A DNA stretch of 64,000 nt from an uncultured Saprospiraceae bacterium. GTDB taxonomy: Bacteria > Bacteroidota > Bacteroidia > Chitinophagales > Saprospiraceae. The DNA is taken from positions 62,001 to 126,000 of the forward strand of contig CALLAE010000009.1 of the NCBI GenBank assembly GCA_938002665.1. Direction: 5' to 3'. The notes under the pieces are model-generated. The model had not been told where the DNA came from, searched no databases, and saw only the letters and a program-made list of their open reading frames with translations. The translations under genes were made by a program, and so were the position numbers. Positions 59,889 to 64,000 of the stretch are shown here, piece after piece (within the stretch, counting starts at the first letter, position 1; each line of letters begins with the position of its first letter).

Positions 59889-60692
59889 CTATTTTGAAAT
59901 AAAATATACGAATGCACTTACCGCTGGCAAGCAAAATATAAATCCATCAAAGCGATCTAAGAAACCACCATGTCCAGGAAATATATTACTAGAGTCCTTG
60001 ATATTGAGTTGTCTTTTCATTTTGGATTCTACCAGATCACCTGCTGATCCTATGAGCCACACAAGTAAAGCTATTATTGCCCATTCGCGCATGCTAAACT
60101 GCCCAAAGACATTGTAAATAAAATAAGAACACAAAATTGTAATCATCCCAGCTCCAAAAAAACCCTCTCGCGTTTTGCCGGGAGAAATAGTAGGCATCAG
60201 CTTATGCTTGCCTATACTCTTGCCCACCATATATGCCGAGATATCACTTATCCATACAAGAAACAAAGAACCAATAAGTAGCGCTTTGAAGTAAGGTTGG
60301 TCATGAAAGATAAGCAAACAACAAAGTGGAACCGAAGTGTACACTAGTGCATATAACCAGGCAGAACTTGTTGTTCTAGACACAATAGAACTAAATAATA
60401 AATCTGTAAGTAACAGAACAGTAGCAAGACAACCCAGAATAACAATAATATTTGGCGCTAGTCCCTCATATGATACAAATGATAGCCCTAAAGCCGTTGC
60501 AAGACTTATTAGCAGTGCAACTAGATATTTTGATATTGGTTTGTAATGCAGGCCAAAAAACTCCAGAAGTGTAGCAAGAATCAACAGTAGGAGAAAAAGT
60601 ACCCTAGTGAAATTATTAAAAAAGATGAGGAATAAGATTGGGAATCCCATCAGTAATCCTGTAATAGTTCTTTCTTTTAGTCCTTCTGACAA
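59889..60692 (-). CDS. cdsA: Phosphatidate cytidylyltransferase
   Basis: A 267-residue, multi-pass membrane enzyme with the CdsA signature near the C-terminus (KDSSNIFPGHGGFLDRFDGFIF) and the SPGKTREGFFGA motif before it. It makes CDP-diacylglycerol from phosphatidate and CTP, the donor used by the CDP-alcohol transferase of the inositol-lipid operon and by phosphatidylserine synthesis. It overlaps no other gene and leads the two-gene cdsA-psd transcript. Confidence 0.95.
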   Translation of the reverse strand: MSEGLKERTITGLLMGFPILFLIFFNNFTRVLFLLLLILATLLEFFGLHYKPISKYLVALLISLATALGLSFVSYEGLAPNIIVILGCLATVLLLTDLLFSSIVSRTTSSAWLYALVYTSVPLCCLLIFHDQPYFKALLIGSLFLVWISDISAYMVGKSIGKHKLMPTISPGKTREGFFGAGMITILCSYFIYNVFGQFSMREWAIIALLVWLIGSAGDLVESKMKRQLNIKDSSNIFPGHGGFLDRFDGFIFCLPAVSAFVYFISK

Positions 60693-60763
60693 CTCCTTCT
60701 TTTAAATTTGAGGCATTTATGCGTGGCTTACCGTCGTGATTGCACAAAATACAATAACTAGAA

Positions 60764-61489
60764 ATGGCTAAGACAAGACTCAGTGTAAATATTAACAAGG
60801 TAGCCTTGATAAGGAACGCTAGAGGAGAGAGCAGACCGGATCTTATTCAGTTTGCTATGGATTGTGAAGAGTTTGGTGCTCAAGGTATTACTGTGCATCC
60901 CAGACCAGATGAAAGACACATAAGGTATGACGATCTTCCTAGACTGAAAGAGGTTGTAACTACCGAGTTCAATATTGAAGGCTATCCCAATAGAAAATTC
61001 ATAGATAATGTATGTCGAGTCTGTCCGCACCAGGTGACTTTAGTCCCTGATCCTCCAGGGGTATTGACCTCCAGTGAGGGATGGGATGCCCTAGCTAACA
61101 AGTCCTTACTAAAAGAAGTTATAGACGAATTTCATGCTCATAAGATCAGAGTCTCTATTTTTCTTAATGCAGCGATCTCTGATGTAGCAGCTGCAGCAGA
61201 GACAGGTACTGACAGAATAGAGTTTTATACAGGAACTTATGCGAAAAATTACTTTCAGGATAAAGAGACAGCTGTTCATCCCCATATTGAGGCTGCAAAA
61301 GAGGCAGTAAAGCTAAGCCTAGGAGTGAATGCTGGGCACGATTTAGATTTAGATAACCTCCATTATTATGTGAGTCAGGTTCCTGATGTTCTTGAAGTTT
61401 CTATAGGCCATGCTCTGATTTCTGATGCGCTATATTTTGGGATTCAAAACACAGTTTCCATGTATCTACATCAGATCGCCAAGAAATAA
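60764..61489 (+). CDS. pdxJ: Pyridoxine 5'-phosphate synthase
   Basis: A 241-residue TIM-barrel enzyme with LSVNINKVALIRNARG, GITVHPRPDERHI, QVTLVPDPPGVLTSSEGW, TGTDRIEFYTGTYA and GVNAGHDLDLDNLHYY. It makes pyridoxine phosphate from 1-deoxyxylulose 5-phosphate and aminoacetone phosphate. It diverges from cdsA and stands alone before the long leader of the SusC-like gene. PLP made here is used by several enzymes of the window. Confidence 0.95.
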   Translation: MAKTRLSVNINKVALIRNARGESRPDLIQFAMDCEEFGAQGITVHPRPDERHIRYDDLPRLKEVVTTEFNIEGYPNRKFIDNVCRVCPHQVTLVPDPPGVLTSSEGWDALANKSLLKEVIDEFHAHKIRVSIFLNAAISDVAAAAETGTDRIEFYTGTYAKNYFQDKETAVHPHIEAAKEAVKLSLGVNAGHDLDLDNLHYYVSQVPDVLEVSIGHALISDALYFGIQNTVSMYLHQIAKK

Positions 61490-61699
61490 TTCCATATTAA
61501 AGTCGGTAGATATTAGATTTTCAAAATAATATTTGCCAAACATATCTTTACCCAACCAAAGTTCTAATACCGCAGTCTAAGTAAATAGATGTTAACCCCA
61601 TGTTAAAAAATTACGCATTTTTTAATGTGGTGTATCATATAATTTATACTTTAGGCGATTAAAGCGAGTCCTTTTAGTAGGATTGAAAGACGAATCAGT

Positions 61700-61720
61700 A
61701 TGAAAAAACTACTTATCTAG
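61700..61720 (+). other. Possible leader mini-ORF upstream of susC-like gene
   Basis: ATG followed by six sense codons in total (MKKLLI) and TAG at 61718-61720. Its start resembles the beginning of the real gene (MKKVLG). The stop codon lies inside the left arm of the inverted repeat. This could be chance. Confidence 0.25.
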
Positions 61721-61737
61721 ACAATTCTGTCTAGATA
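61714..61737 (+). repeat. Perfect inverted repeat in the receptor leader
   Basis: TATCTAGACA (61714-61723) and its exact complement TGTCTAGATA (61728-61737) around the four-base loop ATTC, followed by TTTC. It is a possible RNA hairpin or a dimeric repressor site about 67 bases before the ATG. It is not T-rich enough downstream to be a clear terminator. Confidence 0.7.
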
Positions 61738-61803
61738 TTTCATTGATACGCCTTTCCATTTCGCTTATTATTTTTTTGAATCTTTTTAATCAAATCAGAT
61801 AAT

Positions 61804-64000
61804 ATGAAAAAAGTATTAGGGCTGCTATTCTTTGCAGTTATGTTCACAGTGTCCTTATCGGCACAAAGGACAGTAAGTGGTACTGTTATAGATGATACAG
61901 GTCTTCCTGTCATCGGTGCCAGTGTCCTTGTCAAAGGTCAAGACATAGGTACTATCACCGACATTGATGGTACTTACCAACTTTCAGTTCCTGAGGGAGC
62001 TGAGAAAATTGTCATTTCTTACACTGGGTATGGTACTCAGGAAATAGACGTGATGAATGGTAATGTCTTCGATATTACGATGGCAGAAGGAGCGGTTTTA
62101 GATGAAATCGTTGTAACTGGTCTCGGTATCAAGAAAGAAAAGAAAGCATTGGGTTATGGGGTTTCCACTATTGGGGCCGATGGAATAGCCGAAAGAGGTG
62201 AAACCGATGTCGCCAGAATTCTTAATGGAAAAGCCACTGGTGTCAATATTCAGCAAACGTCAGGAATGGCAGGGTCTGGTACTAACATCATTATTAGAGG
62301 ATATTCATCTATTACTGGGTCTAACCAGCCATTATTCGTAGTGGACGGTGTTCCTTTTAATACTGATACCAATACAGACGCCTCTAATTTTACTCAAGGT
62401 TCTGCAACTGCATCTTCAAGATTTTTGGATTTAGATCCAAATAACATAGCAGATATCAGTATCCTGAAAGGTCTTTCTGCTACTGTTCTTTATGGCGAAG
62501 CAGGAAGAAACGGAGTAATCCTAGTTACGACGAAAACAGGTGAAGGTGCAAGTAAGGAGAATGAAGATTTAGGTATAAGTGTAACTCAAGGGTTCTCTGT
62601 ATCTAGAATCGCTAATATTCCAAATTACCAAAACACTTATGGAAATGGATTCTCTGGAAATTATGGAGCATTCTTCTCTAACTGGGGACCATCTTTTGAT
62701 GTGAGAGGAAGCAATGGCGTAGCTGAAGATGGTACAATCCCACATCCGTATGACAATAGTAGAAATGTACCAAGAAATGATGACGGGACTGTTGCAGCAG
62801 ATGCAAGATTACCTCAGTTTGCTGATAGACGTTACGAGTATAGACCTTATGAATCAGTAGAGAATTTCTTTGAGGATGGAACTGGTTCTAATACCTCAAT
62901 ATTTGTAGACAAAAAACTAGGTAAAACATCTTTTGCGGCATCCTACAGTTATGCTAAAGATGGTGGGTTTACGCCTAAAAGAGGAAAAGTTAGAGCAACG
63001 GAAGGAGCTGAAGGAGAGTTACCTACATATCAGTACATTCCAGATGGTGAAGAAACTAATGTTTACAAAAAGCATAACATTGCTTTAGGAGCTTCTACAG
63101 ATTTAGGAAGAGGATGGACAATGAGAGGTTCATTCAATTATCTTACTTCAAATAGAGTAAATCCACCTGCAGCTTCTGCTGGATTTTTATCAACCGTACC
63201 AGGTGGTAATGCTTCTTTATTTTCTGACGTATTATATACTCCAAGGTCTGTTGATTTACTGCACCTTCCATATGAAGCTGCTGATGGTTCTATGGTTTAC
63301 TATCGAGGTGGTTCTCCAATTCAGAACCCACTTTGGACTTTGAATAATACTAAAGAAGAAGAAAACATTGATAGATTTTTCGGACGATTGGAATTTGGAT
63401 ACAAAATTAATGATAACCTAAGTTTGCAAGTAAGAGGTGGAGCTGATCAGTATACTCAAGCAAATGCTTCTCAAGTTAACAAGGGTGGCTCGCAAATTCC
63501 AGATGGTCAATATTTCACATCTACAAGAGTAAACAAGATTTACGACCACGTAGCAAACTTGATGTATAACTTCCCACTAGGGATCAATGAAGATTTCTCT
63601 ATTGATGGTTTGATAGGTGTTAACTTTAGAGGAGAGTCTAATGATTATAGTTTACTATCTAGTACTGAACAGTTTGTATTCGATTTGTTTGCGCATCAAA
63701 ATTTTGCAACTCAGGAATCTTTCTCATTCATAACTAGAGAAAAGACTAATGGTCTATATGGTACAGCCACTCTAGGTTATAAGAACTTCCTTTATGTTGG
63801 ATTGCAGGCTAGAAATGATTGGACTTCTACACTTCCAGAAGCAAATAGATCTGTATTCTATCCATCTGCGAGTATCTCTTTCATACCGAGTGAGCTTGGA
63901 ATTTTTGGAGGATCTGCAATTGAATACTTGAAATTCAGATTAGGATATGGAACTTCTGCTGGTTATCCGGATCCTTATGTAACATCTAGTATTTTAGCAA
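61804..64000 (+). CDS. SusC/RagA-like TonB-linked outer-membrane protein, N-terminal part
   Basis: The frame is open from the ATG at 61804 to the window edge, covering about 732 residues of a usual 1000 or more. A signal peptide (MKKVLGLLFFAVMFTVSLSAQ) leads to a carboxypeptidase-like regulatory domain (VSGTVIDDTGLPVIGASVLVKG). The TonB box is LDEIVVTGLG, and the plug domain follows with LNGKATGVNIQQTSGMAGSG and FVVDGVP. The plug ends in LYGEAGRNGVILVTTKTGEG, and the rest is barrel strands. Such proteins take up glycans or peptides with a SusD partner, which would lie beyond the window. The substrate is unknown. Confidence 0.93.
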   Translation, partial: MKKVLGLLFFAVMFTVSLSAQRTVSGTVIDDTGLPVIGASVLVKGQDIGTITDIDGTYQLSVPEGAEKIVISYTGYGTQEIDVMNGNVFDITMAEGAVLDEIVVTGLGIKKEKKALGYGVSTIGADGIAERGETDVARILNGKATGVNIQQTSGMAGSGTNIIIRGYSSITGSNQPLFVVDGVPFNTDTNTDASNFTQGSATASSRFLDLDPNNIADISILKGLSATVLYGEAGRNGVILVTTKTGEGASKENEDLGISVTQGFSVSRIANIPNYQNTYGNGFSGNYGAFFSNWGPSFDVRGSNGVAEDGTIPHPYDNSRNVPRNDDGTVAADARLPQFADRRYEYRPYESVENFFEDGTGSNTSIFVDKKLGKTSFAASYSYAKDGGFTPKRGKVRATEGAEGELPTYQYIPDGEETNVYKKHNIALGASTDLGRGWTMRGSFNYLTSNRVNPPAASAGFLSTVPGGNASLFSDVLYTPRSVDLLHLPYEAADGSMVYYRGGSPIQNPLWTLNNTKEEENIDRFFGRLEFGYKINDNLSLQVRGGADQYTQANASQVNKGGSQIPDGQYFTSTRVNKIYDHVANLMYNFPLGINEDFSIDGLIGVNFRGESNDYSLLSSTEQFVFDLFAHQNFATQESFSFITREKTNGLYGTATLGYKNFLYVGLQARNDWTSTLPEANRSVFYPSASISFIPSELGIFGGSAIEYLKFRLGYGTSAGYPDPYVTSSILA

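Larger units (their letters stand above)
61490..61803 (+). promoter_or_regulatory. Long leader region before the SusC-like gene
   Basis: 314 bases without a recognisable gene over 60 codons. It is AT-rich, has no clear TAnnTTTG element, and contains a six-codon mini-ORF (61700-61720) and a perfect inverted repeat (61714-61737) described separately. The remaining 200 bases after pdxJ hold nothing I can name. It may house the promoter and an RNA leader for the receptor gene. Confidence 0.4.

Noticed and set aside
1-64000. tRNA or rRNA genes, insertion sequences, phage genes
   Set aside because: I saw no T-loop/CCA-type tRNA patterns, no rRNA segments, and no transposase, integrase or capsid-like proteins among the reading frames.

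Overview
The window looks like a chromosomal segment of a Gram-negative Bacteroidota, most likely from the Saprospiria/Chitinophagia side of the phylum (the class is my inference). The evidence is: TonB-dependent receptor fragments at both ends, the right one with the SusC/RagA layout; three proteins with type IX secretion (T9SS) C-terminal sorting domains; TAnnTTTG-type -7 promoter elements close to several start codons; a BshB1-type bacillithiol deacetylase; an AT-rich composition; and LPS genes (lpxB, waaA/kdtA, a heptose kinase-like gene) beside sphingolipid genes. I see no rRNA, tRNA, CRISPR array, insertion sequence or phage. Most of the window is core chromosome with some lineage-specific secreted proteins.

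Layout. 1-2041 (+): end of a TonB receptor, a TerB-like protein and an NdpA-like nucleoid protein. 2044-10870 (-): a tightly packed ten-gene operon that appears to encode a full pathway to inositol-phosphate sphingolipids. In transcription order it holds a CDP-alcohol phosphatidyltransferase (inositol-phosphate lipid synthase), a DUF4833 protein, an AUR1/PAP2-like inositol-phosphorylceramide synthase, serine palmitoyltransferase, a GNAT protein (candidate bacterial ceramide synthase), an extended SDR (candidate 3-ketosphinganine reductase), myo-inositol-1-phosphate synthase, a PgpA-like phosphatase, a GtrA-like membrane protein and a family 2 glycosyltransferase. A good -33/-7 promoter lies just upstream. 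11014-12918 (+): fabH and bshB1, separated by a short-repeat tract. 12954-20996 (-): unknown membrane proteins, a THUMP rRNA methyltransferase, an EGF-like lipoprotein, a cysteine/cystathionine synthase, a LysM protein, a DUF6438 lipoprotein, and an arsenosugar pair (ArsS plus its peroxidase-like partner).

21123-26521: a lipoprotein and a GNAT-like protein (+), an ECF sigma/membrane anti-sigma-like pair (-), and valS (+). 26591-34742 (-): three large tandem paralogues, each with a signal peptide, a PA domain and a T9SS tail, and each followed by its own terminator. 34862-37820 (-): a heptose-phosphate kinase-like protein, KDO transferase and an outer-membrane protein. 38044-42000 (+): a sugar aminotransferase and a very large SLBB-repeat export protein. 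42022-45048 (-): pgk, gapA and a HAD phosphatase. 45120-50625 (+): a DUF4340 protein, a zinc-dependent phospholipase/nuclease-like protein, a DUF368 (PopT-type) transporter and a TPR/PD40/SPOR protein. 50686-52494 (-): a TIGR02466-type oxygenase and a thiolase. 52608-55878 (+): a small secreted protein and topA. 55868-58070 (-): surE, a small membrane protein and lpxB. 58206-59222 (+): hemH. 59231-60692 (-): cdsA and psd. 60764-61489 (+): pdxJ. 61804-64000 (+): start of a SusC/RagA receptor behind a long leader that holds a mini-ORF and a perfect inverted repeat.

Several parts bear on the envelope: phospholipids (cdsA, psd), inositol sphingolipids, lipid A/KDO/heptose, undecaprenyl-phosphate recycling (DUF368), polysaccharide export (SLBB) and T9SS-exported surface proteins. 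The most interesting region is the consolidated inositol-sphingolipid operon with an uncharacterised DUF4833 gene inside and a glycosyltransferase/GtrA pair at its end. Two genes, the AUR1-like synthase and the heptose kinase-like gene, seem to lack a canonical start codon where conservation or membrane topology says one should be.
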